In this document: positions 44,229 to 56,654 of the stretch, piece by piece
Position numbering within the stretch: the stretch's first letter is position 1
Layout of the letters: every line of letters begins with the position of its first letter
Origin: Schizophyllum amplum
Lineage: Eukaryota > Basidiomycota > Agaricomycetes > Agaricales > Schizophyllaceae
Reading direction: 5' to 3'
DNA length: 64,000 nt
Assembly (NCBI GenBank): GCA_007026445.1
Contig: VDMD01000011.1
Span: 124,001 to 188,000 of the forward strand
Translations under genes and position numbers: made by a program
The notes under the pieces: model-generated
The model's input: the letters and a program-made list of their open reading frames with translations, nothing else
Told to the model about the DNA's origin: nothing
Databases searched by the model: none

Positions 44229-46227
44229 ATGGCATCCAAAACTTACAGAGAGAAGTTCTGGGCCAAATTGGTGAGCACAACTGTCTATAAGTACAACCAA
44301 GCAAGGAGTACCCCTAACCCCTTTATCAGAATCGGGATAGCGACTTCCCTGCCCAGTTCCGAACTGCTCTCTTGGAACATTACTACAATCCCGTTCCTCT
44401 ACGCTTCCTGCGCCATCCAGTCGTCCAGGAGATGTTCTCGCGCCTGCGGTTCGATAAAATTCCAACGCATCCTCTCAAGTCAGGGGATAAGGAAACTATC
44501 AAGAAGGCCATACAGGCTTTATTCGCGTACGACCAGCTAGTCGCGAAAACGTACCAAAGCACTCAGGCCTGCGTGGACGAGGTGCTTGCACCCTTTCCGG
44601 ACATTTGGAAGTGGATTATGTTTCTGCTACCCGGTGCGGGGAATGTTCGCGACATGCCAACCGCAGAGGACAGCGGTACTCCCAGCGTATCCGAATTGGA
44701 CACTGGCGAGATCGAAATGGGCGTTTTCTGGCGCTGCTTCGTATATTCAGGACTGCTCGCGTCGTTGATGGGCTTCGAGCCGGGGCGCAAGGCCTGCCTG
44801 TCTGAGCCAGAATTCGCTCACGTGTGTCTTTCTGTCCTCGCGCACTCGGGCCTCAGCTACATGGCAACGGCAACGGACAGTTTGCACCGGCTGGTGGAGC
44901 ATGTCTACCGGCTCCTTCAGGACAAGAAGTACTCTGCGCGTGTATACTCTCACATCTCCGAGTACGACGAGCGACATCCAGGGATCATCCTTCACGTCCT
45001 TGTCGACCTTTCGATCCAGATATTGGACGGCCCCGACGCCTCTTGGCAGAAATTCATTCCCACCTATATCACGTTCAGCAAAACGTTACTCGCGTCGGAA
45101 ACCGCATTCGCCCACTTCCGTGATACGGGCGGAATGCGAAACATAACAACTCTTCTGTCATGCGTCTTGTCTGCATCTGCGACAGTCCATGCAGCCTATC
45201 GACACGCGCTCGTCGTCTTTGGAATGAACACCCTACGTCGAATGGCCACCTCTGGTTCGTCGAACCGACCCGTTATCGATAGCATACGTGCCGGATTGCT
45301 GTTGGTATTCCGCTGCATCTTGCAATGGCCGGTCCCAGGCCTTGTACTGGACGACAAGGAGATACAACGCTCTCGGGAAGTCAACAGACTGGCGAACGAC
45401 TTCGTTCATGGCGCCCTTCTGCCTGCGCTGGTGTGGCCGGGTGTTTCGCGCGCATTCCAGAAATCTCTTCAGAAGACGCCGGACATAGGTCCTGGTACGG
45501 ATTTCGACGAGGCGGCCCTGCTTCACGCTTGGCCAGAGCTTGCCGTGGTACTTGCTCTTCACGCCATGTGCTATCATGTTCTCGAACAGACGCGCGAGAG
45601 CTTGGTGAAGCTGGAGTATTGTCACAACACAGAGGTCTGTCCCGACCGCTCTTCGATTAAATTGGCTGTGACTGATATAATTCATTAGTGTTCCGCGCCA
45701 GCCAATGCGAGAACGCTCAAGATGTGTGCGTGTGCAGAGGTCATGTATTGCTCCAAGGCGTGCCAAAAAGCACATTGGCGGCACCAGCACCGCACGGAAT
45801 GCAACAGGGGGCTAGATCGTGACGGCGTGGGCCAATGTACGTATATCTTGCTGCTCGCTGCAAACATCCTGGCTGACCATCCATGACAGGCTATCTCGTA
45901 TCGACTCGCTACGAGGATCTTACCTCTTTCTCCATAACACATTTCGAGCGCCATTATCTCAAGGAGTTTGTCACGAAGCTTGCCCTCCCCCGGGAGCTCG
46001 TCTCTTTACCATCGCATCCGGACAAGCAGGCCTGGCTCATGGACCTCTGGCGCATGACCGAAAACGTCCGACACGTCCAAATCGAGGACCCGGTACCTTC
46101 TTCTTCAGAATGTACACGTGTGTACCTGCGCGTGCATAAGGGAGGATTAGAAGGAAGATTCCTGATGGGGACGGTGCCCGTGTCTGACCGCGAGACCGAA
46201 GAAACTAAACGTCCTATGTGTCTGTAG
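44229..46227 (+). CDS. MYND-finger protein, family member E (diverged)
   Basis: Diverged member of the local MYND family, 610 residues. Exons 44229-44270 (MASKTYREKFWAKL), 44330-45634, 45689-45836 and 45890-46227, phases consistent. The helical region carries FLRHPVVQEMFSRLRFDKIP, THPLKSGD, IWKWIMFLLPGAGNVRDM, RKACLSEPEF and YDERHPGIILHVLVDL. Finger ligands: YCHNTE|C, KMCACAEVMYCSKACQ and RQHQHRTEC. The intron between ligands 1 and 2 has a weaker donor (GTCTGT). The C-terminal domain (CYLVSTRYEDLTSFSITHFE ... SHPDKQAWLMDLWRMTENVR) keeps the position but little of the sequence of A-C. Its 3' end lies 104 bp from the convergent propeller gene. Confidence 0.83.
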
Positions 46228-46331
46228 TACAGACTCGAAAGAGAGAAGCTTTGTCTAACTTCGTCCTTGATATATTACCGTGCACGGTTTGAAAAAAATT
46301 GTGTTGGATGACGATCATCTACGAGTCCTTC

Positions 46332-47406
46332 TTAGTACATATCTATCCTCATCACAGCCCCGCCGACTGCAGATGGCCAGCCGATTCCCCCATTCCTCGA
46401 CACGTACAGACTGTGACTATCGCGCCTGGTGCGTCCCCAAGCAACCGCCGTGGCCGCCTGTAAGTCCGTACTGTTCAAGCTTCCCGCGATGATCATGCTC
46501 TCTCCGGTCGCCGCGTCAATGCGAATGACATCGCTGCTCCCAAAGACCGCGACCAGCGCGTTGCCCGCCTCGTCCAGCACGAAGTCATCGTAAAGCTCCC
46601 CCGAAGCGATGATTTCTCCCGCGCCCGCCGCGCTCCCATTTGCGAACACGGGCACACGAGCGAAGACTGCTTGCGCGACATTCGTGAAGTAGACGGCCCT
46701 GCCACGCGGGTCGTAGCGCACGCCGTTCACTGCGGGGTAGAACGGGTACGGGTCGCCCTTGACGCCGAGCGCGTCGTGGATGGCGGGCCAATACGCGCCG
46801 GTGCGCACGTTGACGAGGTAGATGATGCCCGTGCCCGAATCCGCGACGTACACGAGACCCTTTTCGCGCGAGAAGAGACCGAGGCCGTTCAGCAGCTCGC
46901 CCTCCGGGATGTCCGTCACTTTCTTGATGACAGCCTGGCTCTGCACGGTCCCACGAGTGGCGCGGAAGGAAGACATGTCGACGTGGAAGATGGCATAGGA
47001 CCCCTTCGTAGATTCGAGCGTGAAGACAGAGAAGTTCCCGGCGGCGACGTAGAACTGATCCTCCTCGACCTCCACGATGCCGAGCAGGCTCTCATATCCG
47101 GGAAAGTCATATACGAGCGTCGGTTGCTCGCTGCTGAACGGAATGATCTGGTAGAGCTCCGGTGCGGAGTCGACGGTGGCGAGGACCTCCCCGCCTGGTC
47201 GGACGGCGAGATTTTCCACGGAGGTGTTGACCGGGAAGGTATATACCTCATGAATTGTCGGCGTCGAATTTCGACCTACATCGCGATTAGAATACCGTGA
47301 GGAGCGCAGGAATGTGCAACTTACCATAGAAGAACACTGGAGCCTTGCAAATCGCCAGAGACGCGATTCCGAACAATGCGGCGAGTGAGATGCGGCTTGT
47401 CATCAT
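46332..47406 (-). CDS. Secreted SMP-30/gluconolactonase-like beta-propeller protein
   Basis: Predicted secreted six-bladed beta-propeller protein, 341 residues; enzymatic role unknown. Exons 47406-47325 and 47275-46332. The signal peptide MMTSRISLAALFGIASLAIC is followed by RNSTPTIHEVYTFPVNTSVE and blade repeats NLAVRPGGEVLATVDSAPEL, YESLLGIVEVEEDQFYVAAG, LLNGLGLFSREKGLVYVADS, GTGIIYLVNVRTG, NGVRYDPRGRAVYFTNVAQ, YDDFVLDEAGNALVAVFGSS and VAWGRTRRDSHSLYVSRNGG. The blade pattern and N-x-L/V-x2-D/S-x-x-G strands match fungal SMP-30-like proteins. Several N-glycosylation sequons (NTS, NFS, NGS, NST) fit secretion. Metal-site residues could not be assigned by eye. Confidence 0.83.
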
Positions 47407-48005
47407 GAGGACAGTTCGCAGTCGTTGGATGAGTGACAGAATTGAGGGATGCAAAGCTAGGGTAGAGAAAGCTGGCAGAAGTTGCTGTTGTTCATGCCGA
47501 ACCATAGAGCGTATTTTATACCGTCGTTGGTCTCACTCATGGTCCCCTCCGTGCTAAACGACAATCCTCAGCAAGCAAAAGTGCGCGTCCAGGATCTTGG
47601 TCAGCCGAAAGAGGAGGCAAGTGAGAGGGCAAGTCGCTGAAACGAGTCGATTACTCACCTTCATGTCCAACCGCTTGCAGCTTACACACTCGATTTGCAG
47701 GTGGCTCGCCATATTATTTCTCAGCTCTGTAATCCTTCCATCAGCTCTCTGCGCACAGTGAAATCGAGATCAGCGTGTAGAATGGGTTCTGCATCAGAAA
47801 GACAGACCTTGAGATGTGAAAGGGGACAGCACCAGTCTTCGGGATTCTACCGACTGTAGCACACCTTTGTACTCGTCCCAGCGGTGGGCTATTTTTCCAC
47901 GATTGTACGCGGTGAAGTTGATTCTCAATGAATGCGTACGCTATGATTTGATTAAGGCGGTAATGTATGTTGTAGGGCGGCACCTGAACACCAGGCCGCT
48001 ATTTG
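47407..48005. other. Intergenic / promoter region of the propeller gene
   Basis: About 0.6 kb between PSD1 (3' end) and the start of the propeller gene, both on the minus strand. No additional feature was recognised. Confidence 0.5.
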
Positions 48006-49932
48006 CTAGATACGGTCATCCTGCAGAATGTCCACGAGAATCTGCTCTCCCTCTATCACTATGCCCCAGCGCCAGCCCTCAGTCCCGCGGAAGGTCGCCC
48101 AGCTTTTGACCAACCTTGATCTTCTGCCCAGCCTGTACAGCAAACTCAAAGTCCGACGGCGCCTCGAAGATGAGCACGATCGTGCTGCCCAAGCAGAAGC
48201 CGCCCATCTCCTCCGCGAACGACAATGGCTGCCCGTTCAGAATCGGCGATGCGGCGGAGTAAACGGCCTCGGTGTATGTCCCCGGCGGCGGGCGACGTCC
48301 GCGAACGTTCGTGCGCAGTTCCTATAGACTGATCAGCGCACATTCATTCACTGAAGACTCGCACTCACCTGATCGAAGTTGACCTTGATGCTGCCGACGT
48401 TCGTCGCACCGACCGGAACCATCCCAAAGAACCCATGCCGCCAACGTCCGAGCAGTGCCACACGCTCATTGAGCACGAACAGATTCTCCAGCCGCTTCGC
48501 CATGAACGGAGACACCGAGAAGAGCTCGCCCACGAAGTGCCGACGTTTCTCCACGACCCAAGCCGTAGGGCTGTGGAAGCGGTGGTAGTCGCCGGGCGCG
48601 AGGTAGATGACGGAGAAGAAAAGCGAGTTGCCGGGGCGCACGTCCTTGTCCGACGTGCTCCGCCGCCGTGCGATGGGCCGGGCGACAGGCGAGCCTTCGA
48701 CGGCGGCAGAGACACCCATGTCGCGGGCGACGCCCGCGTCGTGTGCGATGGTGTCCGTAAGGTTTGCCTCTGAGTTGACTGACGCATCGACCTGCTCGCC
48801 GAATTTCTGTGGTGCGGGATCGCCGGAGGGAGAAGGCGAGCGTGAGTCGGTGCCGCCTGCTGGCCGTGCCGGGCTGTTCTGGCCACCGATGAGCTGATCG
48901 AGCGTGTACTCAATGCCGTTGACGTTGGCAAAGTCGTGGTCGTTGACATTGTCCAAGTCACTCCGTGTGCTCTTCACCGCTGCCGTAGGGGTTCCTGGTC
49001 GTTCAACACCGAGCAGCGCGTCCAAAGAATACGTGATGCCCTTGACCTGTTCGACGCGCGAGTCCTTGATAGTGCCGAAGTGTAGAACTGTTCCGTCCGC
49101 GGGGCTGACCTAAGATAGTTCAGCGCAAGGCGCAGAAGACGTGCAGAAGACGTACCAGGATAGCATCGTCCACGGGTCGCGCGCCTGGTTTGAGCTTTCG
49201 ATAGAAGAAGTCGCCCAGGCTTGCATATTTTTGCAGGTCGTCTGGGTCGATTTCGTCGAGGTTGCAACCGAAGGCAAGTGCGTACATCTTGAAACCATAG
49301 GGCCTGAACCAAACCGGGAGCTGCAAGGAGTTCATGTAGCCCCATAGCCGTGACAGATTCCGCAGAGGTAGTGCGCCCATGACATGGACCTGTGCAGTGA
49401 TTAGGTCCGCAATCTCTCCACGAGCGCTGCGCACGTACCTGCCACGGACCCTTCAGCTTGACAACTTCGACGCCATCCTGGTCAAGGACGACTTCCGGGT
49501 TACGCTTTCGACTGTTCTTCCTGTACTGAATGACGACTAGAAGGAGGGCGCCGACTGCGATCGGGATCGGGTACCACTTTGTCGGCGTTTCCGTCCATGC
49601 CTTGAAGAGTTTGCCTTAATGATCGAGCCGTCAGCGACATGGAACTGAGAGACCACTGTGCACGCACGATACAAGGGCACGTCCGCGCCGGACGTCGTCT
49701 GACCACCATTAATTTCCGGACCTCCCTTGCCTGTCGAGTACGCGCGACTCAGACCTCTCTTCACAAGAGAAGACGTCTTGTTGCTAGCTCGAGCGAATGC
49801 TTGTGTGGCGAATGTAGGAGCAGAGGCATTGAGGACTTTGGACGCCGTTGCAGAGGAGTACCGGATCACTCTCGACGCTGCATGGAATGGCCTTTTACCC
49901 TTCGTGATCAGGGACTGCCTGGAGAAAGCCAT
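48006..49932 (-). CDS. PSD1: Mitochondrial phosphatidylserine decarboxylase Psd1
   Basis: Inner-membrane enzyme that converts phosphatidylserine to phosphatidylethanolamine. Exons 49932-49668, 49613-49439, 49389-49156, 49109-48369 and 48321-48006 give 576 residues. The N-terminus is a basic, Ser/Ala-rich presequence ([20 protein letters not shown]). A membrane segment follows ([17 protein letters not shown]), then [52 protein letters not shown] and [16 protein letters not shown]. The active-site region has [13 protein letters not shown], and [15 protein letters not shown] contains the LGST self-cleavage site that yields the pyruvoyl cofactor. A Pro/Ser-rich insert of about 100 residues sits between VKGITYS and the catalytic part and carries a second copy of the G-I-x-Y-[ST]-L-D-x-L motif. 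Confidence 0.94.
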
Positions 49933-50765
49933 TGAGAATCCGGCGTCGAGCGAACGACGCGGTCCGTAAGTAGCAGATGAAGGAGAGAGCGTGAACAGGG
50001 CGTGAATAAATCCGGTAAGCCTTAAGGAACTCAATGAAATGATTTGCTTACGTGTGGTCGCATTTGTCGGCCTACCGGCCGGCTCAGCCGAATCATAGAA
50101 ATACGAGATTTCAAGAACTGAATATCGAACAACCGTGGTCTTCAACCCTTGCGCTCGTCGCCGTGAAGGTCGACGACGAAAAAATCAGATGATGAGGGCA
50201 GGAGACAAGTCGATTCTTGCAGTTAACTTGTTGTCACAGGTTTGTCATGGCGTCACGTGCCAAGCTGACAGCGTCGCGGTTCAACTTTCCACCCAGCGCA
50301 AACCCAGCGCTTCAAGTGTTGAGCAGGAGCGGTACTGTAAAGCCTAGATGAGATAGGCTCAGGAGCCTGAAAATCTTCTCTTAACTTTCTGAAGCTGAGA
50401 ACTAGACTGAAGTTCAATCTAAGTTCGCCCACGATCGCAATCATCTGGATGAACGGGCCGTCACTCTAATCCTCAAGTGTTCAGTCAGTCCTAGAGTCGC
50501 TATCACTGTCCAGAGACGGTGTGAGGGTAGTTACACATGGCGAGGGGGTTGTGCAGGTATCAATAGGCTATACAGTAAGTAGACTAATACAACGAAGAGA
50601 AAAGGCAGGCTGGCATGATGATGTGGACTAGTCGGCAGTAGGCTACTATTGGCATAGGAGAACAAGCATAGAACAAGGCAATGAAAGGTATAGACCATAG
50701 TAGGGAGAGCATATGTAGTTGGCCCTAGTTGCAGGCTCGAACAATGGCGGGGGCCGCAGCGAAAG
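49933..50765. other. Intergenic / PSD1 promoter region
   Basis: 833 bp between PSD1 and MYND gene F, both on the minus strand. It should include the PSD1 promoter (near 49933-50150). No other gene was recognised. Confidence 0.5.
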
Positions 50766-52955
50766 CTACGAGCAGGTCAGCATCTTCCCCGAGACAGTTG
50801 CCTCAAATTGCAGCGCACCATGTCGCAGCCCCGGAAGATGACCAGGAGGCCAGCTCCTCTCATTGTTGAGATGCGCAGCACGGCCGCGAAGCGTCGGACG
50901 CCGCTTGCGTTCCGGCGGGTGGCACGCGCCAAACACAAACATAGGCGTCTGGGGTGCAAACCTGGGCTGAGTCGTGAGCCTGACAGTCTTCTGTTCCCGC
51001 TTCTGGTCGTCGAAGATCGTGAACCGGTACATGCCGACTGGAACGATGACCGTGCTTTGGTCGACGGTGAACACGACGTCGACAATCACGCGAGGGCTCG
51101 CCCGTGCGCTTGTGGGGCCACAATTCAGCAAGACGCTGGCAGAATCGCTGGACGCTGTAGATTTGGGAGCGTCTTCAGGCGGGTCAGCCTGCCGCATCAC
51201 GCCTGTCGAAAGGCAGAGCGTCACGGTCGGTTTACCCTTGCGGTAGTCAACGCGCGCATGCACGTCTCTGCCGCACTTGCTGACAGCAGGGCGCTCAATA
51301 AAAGCGGAGATCATACGTCGAACAGTACCGGAGCGCTTGACCTCTTGATTGGCCGCGAAGACGGCGAACTTGGGATCTTTCATCGAGATAGGCATCGACG
51401 ACGCTGGCGGAAATGTAGGTGAGAATGCTGTAGTTTGGTCGATATGATGCATCAACTGACCGAGAGGTGGAAGCGCGCGTGTCGGCACGGCGCTACAGAC
51501 ATGTCGATGGCGCCCGCGGTCTGCTGTCTGACAGACGACAGAGCAGTAGTACGTATCTGCACAACATACTTTGCCCTTCTTCTCGGCGCACTGTCAAACG
51601 CAGGTCAGACAGCAGCTCTTTAAGCGTCACAATGGTCCTGCACTCACCGTCTGGCACAATCTCGCGCGATCGAAGGCCTCCAAATCTAGTTGGCATCGTG
51701 CAAAACGCAACATCAGACGGCGCCAAATGCACGACGGCGGGTTGTCCATCTTGAGAATGCCTTGCTTGACGCAAGCCTCGCCGAAGGCGACCAGCACCGA
51801 TCGTACCATCATCGCTGCGCTCACAGCTTCTGTCAGTGCGCGTATCGGCGCCAGGTCGTCAGCACCCTTTCGCAGCCGTAGCTGGATAATATCTCCCGCT
51901 CGCGGCGTAAGGAAACGATGCAGTGCAATGAGCATCCCGCCGCGCAGCGCAAATACACAAGCATCGGCAGATTTTGCGCACAAAGCAGCGAGCGCGGCGC
52001 ATACCTTAAGAGCTGCGCTGCGGTCGAAGGACACCATCGCAAAGAAGTGGAAGCCGTGTACGAGGTCCCGCGCCGTGTTGCGGGAATGCAGCGATTTGCG
52101 AAGAGCCGATAGCGGCAGCGCAGCGATCGCCGCGCACACCTCCGCGTAGCGGTAGCGAAGGACAATATGGTCTGCAAGACGCGGGAAGGTGTGCACATAC
52201 CGGTCGCGTGGGATGAAGGCGAAGCGCTGGGAGTATATCAGGCGCGAGGCGGCGGCGCGCATGAGGCCTCGCGCAGAACCGCTGCCTTCCGCGAGGATCG
52301 CGTGCGCGGCGGCCTCGCGTGCGGCAGGGTCCGACGCCGTGAGAACACGCAGGAGAAGGTCGGTCACGGCAGCGTCGCGCCCACGGAACAGGATGTCCGC
52401 CTCGGTGGGGTCCTCTCCCACGGCTGCGGGCGCAGGGAAGTGGCGAGGGAAGGCCGTCCAGAAGCGCACGAGGGTCTTGAACGAGACACGATCCTTGTTG
52501 AGGATGCCCTTGTTGTGGAGGAGCTGGACGTAGCCAGAGAGCGCGAGCGCGACTGCGTCGGCGGGCCGTGCGTATAAAGTGGTGGGGCATGATCTTATGT
52601 TGCCCTTCACTGGGTCGAGGTAGTCAATCCAGGCGTTGGCAGCAGGCCAGTGCGCAATCAGCAGGTCGGATATCGCGCCGTCGTCACCGCATACGATGCA
52701 CAGTAGTCCGAAGGCCTTGAGCGCCTCTTGCGCATGCATAAGCGCCGGCTCCGTGTTCATGAAGGGTGCGCGCTCGTCCTCAGGCTTGGGCATGAAACTT
52801 TCGTGCAGCGCGTCGAAGGCGTCGGTTACCGTACGCATAGAGTCTTGTTTGAGCACGGCTAGCAGCTTCTCCTTGTGATGCGCATCGGGAGCAACGGCTT
52901 CGTCGTAGGAGCAGCGCGTGAGTAGATTGAGAAGATGTGTGGTCGGAGGCGCCAT
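50766..52955 (-). CDS. MYND-finger protein, family member F (most diverged)
   Basis: Most diverged member of the local MYND family, 710 residues. Exons 52955-51648 and 51590-50766. The alanine-rich helical region of 436 residues keeps the shared signature as WPAANAWIDYLDPVKGNIRS. The finger starts at the exon junction: RLCQT|CAEKKGKVCC, DTYYCSVVCQ and GRHRHVC. The intron sits between ligands 1 and 2, as in A-E, but the intron after the finger is missing. Ligands 3 and 4 are adjacent (CC), and the usual HW before the last ligands is absent. A C-terminal region of about 235 residues (SMKDPKFAVFAANQEVKRSG, RVIVDVVFTVDQSTVIVPVG) is longer than in the others and unlike them. Confidence 0.8.
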
Positions 52956-54116
52956 GAGAGTTGAGGAGTCGACGACTTTGGCAGAGAGGGCGGGGATTGA
53001 AGATGGAGGTCATCATCACTCGGACCTGTTTATATACATCCGTCGCGGGGGAAGCTGGTCATAAAAGGAACAAAGGGGGCCACATACATCTGCTTTAGGA
53101 CAAGTCGCTTACCATATGCGGATCCGCTAGCGACGGCCTTGGATAATTGGAAGGTCTTGGTAACGTCTAACTGCGGTGACCATCAGCACGGGACAGTCGC
53201 AGTACAATAAGGAGGACCAACGGGAAGCGTCAGAAGCCTTCGAAGGCCCATACTTGAGCACCGCCCCCACCTGACCTTGGCATCGATATGAATGGCCAAA
53301 AACACGGGAGACTGTAAGATGAACAGACTCTAATATTTCAGAGGTGTATAGCATTGGACTGCATCGAGTCAGGCGAAATCAGCATGGGATACATATGCTG
53401 TTGACGGGGAGAGGAGAAGATGGACGATGAACTCGGAGGACAATGCCGGACCCCGGTCGCGCCCACGTGCGTCACGGTCACTGTATTCGTGGGAAGGCGC
53501 TCACGTGATAAACCCACGGTTGCCCGGCCAGCAACTTTTGAACTTGCCTCGACTCGACAACAACTCGAACTCTGGCGGCCACTGCTCGTTGTACAACGAG
53601 CGACCAATGATACGGGATCCATTGTCCCATGACCTGCCGGCGGCTGAGTGGTGAACACCGTAGGTGCGACGTGGCACGGTGCTTCGCACTGATTGGCCGA
53701 ATTCCTGGGAACCACGCATAGTTCACGGTTTCGCGACTTGAACAGGCCAGAGAACTCTGCTCATTTCGGCGCCTAGATGTGAAGCAGCCTGGAAGCATCT
53801 CTCATGATGGACGACGATGGCTGTGGTTCTCGTTGAACGCTGAACTCAGCGTTAGCTTCGCCTATCATATCGTTTTCGAATCACACGCGGTACTGCCAGG
53901 ACATCCCGATACGACCCGCTGACGTGCGAGATACCCACGGGCAGCAGCGGCACCATGGCGCTGTGGCCTCCGGGAAACCGGTGAGCTGGCAACATACGCC
54001 ATCTGTCTGAGGCCTGGCCGCTAGTTGGAGTGCTGGCAGCATTCGTCGTGGGACGCGGTAACGACAAGCCTTATACTTAAGATGGGACTCAAGGGCGCCC
54101 CTGCGCTTTGCCAGTC
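52956..54116. other. Divergent intergenic region
   Basis: About 1.16 kb between divergent genes (MYND F and the membrane protein gene). Open frames at 53420-53800 are short and without domains. Probably two promoters and spacer. Confidence 0.5.
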
Positions 54117-56654
54117 ATGTTGCCGATCCCGACACCCCCGCGCGCCTCGTCGCAGACCGCTTTCCCAGACGGGCTGATCGTCGCTGGGAATATGTCTGCC
54201 CTCTTCTTCGGTGCGACTCCCAGCCATATTCAGCGTGCATGAACTGATAACCTTTATAGGCGCCCAGGTTGTGCTATACGCCTTTCTTGCGTGCACCTTG
54301 ATGTGAGCAAAGTTTTTGTAAGCCTGCTAGTATATTTCGCTGACTTCAGCGCAGAAAAGAAGGCAGGCTGAAAAGCCGTGTCATGCTCTTCACAGTAGCG
54401 ACATTGCTCGCGGCTCTCGCGTTTTCGAGCGTGGTGCTGGGCACGCTGTATGCCGAGGGCGAGCGAGCAGGGTTAACACGAGGGAGTAGGGAAGACAGCT
54501 TCGCTGCGATCGATGTGGCGATCAATGTGGTTGCACGGATCAGCGTACGTGTCAGTACTCATCAATAGCTCTATCCTGCTAATCTTGCCGTAGCTTCTCG
54601 CTACGCAAGTTATCATTGTTTGGCGTGCATGGATTCTCTGGTCCACCAACGTCGGCGTCCGCATAGCCCTATCTTTGCTGGTCTTTGCCTCCTGTGGTGT
54701 GTCCCGCGACTTCTCTTTCTTCCTTCACGCTGCTGACGCACATCAAGCTACGACTGTCGTTAGTATGGGCCTATGCTTTGTCGCTGTCTTCAGCACATCA
54801 GATGTTCCGGGAGGCGCTCTGGCCATGCTCGTGCCGCTTCTGGTCATCAATACGGCTTGCGTAGTCGCAACCGGCATGCGCGTGTGGTCCGACCAGAAAG
54901 AACGAATCTTGTGCGTACACGAATTCTCAAGCTCACGGAGCTCTTCTCTGACGATGAGCGCAGGGATAGGCCGCACGCCGTTCCTCATTGGCATCGTACG
55001 GCCCATCTTGCTGTCTTCTTCATCGACTCGGGCGCGTTGCTTGGCGCTTTCTTGGTATGTCTACGCACCACATATCCGAACGCCTTCCTCAATGCCGATC
55101 TGCAGGTGCTCTTCCTCGCCGCCGACGTCGCGACCGGGGACACGGGTGTCAGCGAGGCTTCGAACTCCAGCGGTAGCGTTGTGCGATTATACCGCACTGT
55201 GGTCGGCGCTGCATCAGGTGTCGCGGTAAGTAGAGTGATTTCGAAGCAACAGCACTGGCCTGATTCCTTCCTCACAGGGTATCTACGGAACAATGATCCT
55301 CATGCTTGTCGCCCGACGCGCGAGCACAGCGGATATTCTTGTGGACGACGATATGCGGTACGCTCCGGACGGTCATCCCCTGGCGAGCTCGGCTTCTTGT
55401 GAGAAAGACGACAAGTGGAAGCCCGAGAAGGACGCGTGGATCCGCAACAAGTCTATCTGGGGCCGTGGCGAGAAGACCTCCTCGGACCGCGATACGATAT
55501 CCACCGTGGACGAGCTCCCTCGGTACAGTCGGCACATGCGCGATGCGAAGGCGTTCTTCGGCATGGACCACAGCACAGGAGACGACAAGCGGACGCAAGG
55601 GGAGAGACCGATATCCAGACAAGGAGCGAAATCGCCCGTCGAGGATCGTCCAGGGTCGACGCACGATCACCAGGTACCGCCCCCAAGCTGGGATAATCCG
55701 AGCCATAGATCCCGACTTCCGCTGCGGCAGCCCACCCGTCCACTGCACGTCGAAAGATCGAGCGGAGACCCCCACTCGACCATGCGGACCTCTGAGCAAG
55801 AGTCGTCGCCAGGGCGCGATCAGCGTACAAAACTTGCCCCTTCTTCCGAGCGCCAGACAGCCGATGTCATGTCATCCGGCGCTGAACAAAATATCGTCGA
55901 GGTCTCAGCGAATGCCTCGAACGATTCCTTGTTCTCCGGATGGCGCATAGACGCGCCGATGTCACTCCGACCCCTGCTTGTGCCACCTGCGCCCCGATCG
56001 CCGGCATCCCGCACTCCCACCTCGTCTAGCTCTACACGCACCGCCCAGTCGACGGCGCGCTCATCTCGGTCACGCACGTCTGCCGCTCCGTCGTCTTCGC
56101 GCACGGCCAATAGCGTTAAACGCCTCTCTCCTCCTTATGGCTCGTTGTACGCGGCGTCGCCTTTGTACTCGATTCGCGAGCTGCCGCCGCCACCGCCTCC
56201 AGAGTCTGAGGCGGATGCTTTCGAGTCGACTTATGTCCACGCGCCTGAGTCAACATATACGCTGGCTCCCGAATCTATCGCACCATCTCCCCAGAGCTCG
56301 GCGGAGTCCATCGTCGAACCGCCAAACGCGTGGCGGTGGCCAGGTCCGAATCCAAGCAGTCGCACACCCTATCCATACTACGACAATACACCCTACCGCA
56401 ATAACGCGCTCAGTCGCAGTGCAGTTTCCAATCTCTCAAGTCCGAGCACGTACTCGGTGGATTCGATGGCGTTGGCCATTCGGGACGCGGCTGACCCGCT
56501 AGAATTGTACGGAAACTATGTGTGGGGGCTCAAGGTTGCAGCCGGGGAGGAGAGGGAAGAGGTACAGCGCCGCGACAACAGTGCTGCCGAGAGGAGGGAC
56601 TCAGCTTTGAGAGTTGGGAGATCTCACGAACCACGACACGACAAGGGACCGTAG
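54117..56654 (+). CDS. Multi-pass membrane protein with long disordered cytosolic tail
   Basis: Predicted integral membrane protein of the kind expanded in Agaricomycetes, 727 residues, function unknown. Exons 54117-54210, 54260-54302, 54355-54544, 54594-54696, 54748-54881, 54932-55054, 55106-55225 and 55278-56654; lengths sum to a multiple of three. Membrane segments by hydrophobicity: LIVAGNMSALFFGAQVVLYA, LFTVATLLAALAFSSVVLGT, ATQVIIVWRAWILW, IALSLLVFASCATTVVSMG, ALAMLVPLLVINTACVVATG, AVFFIDSGALLGAFLVLFLA and GVAGIYGTMILMLVARR, that is about seven. A tail of about 440 residues rich in Ser, Pro, Arg and Asp follows, with basic and acidic clusters. The 51-nt intron 55055-55105 is in frame without a stop, so it could instead be coding. 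Confidence 0.75.
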
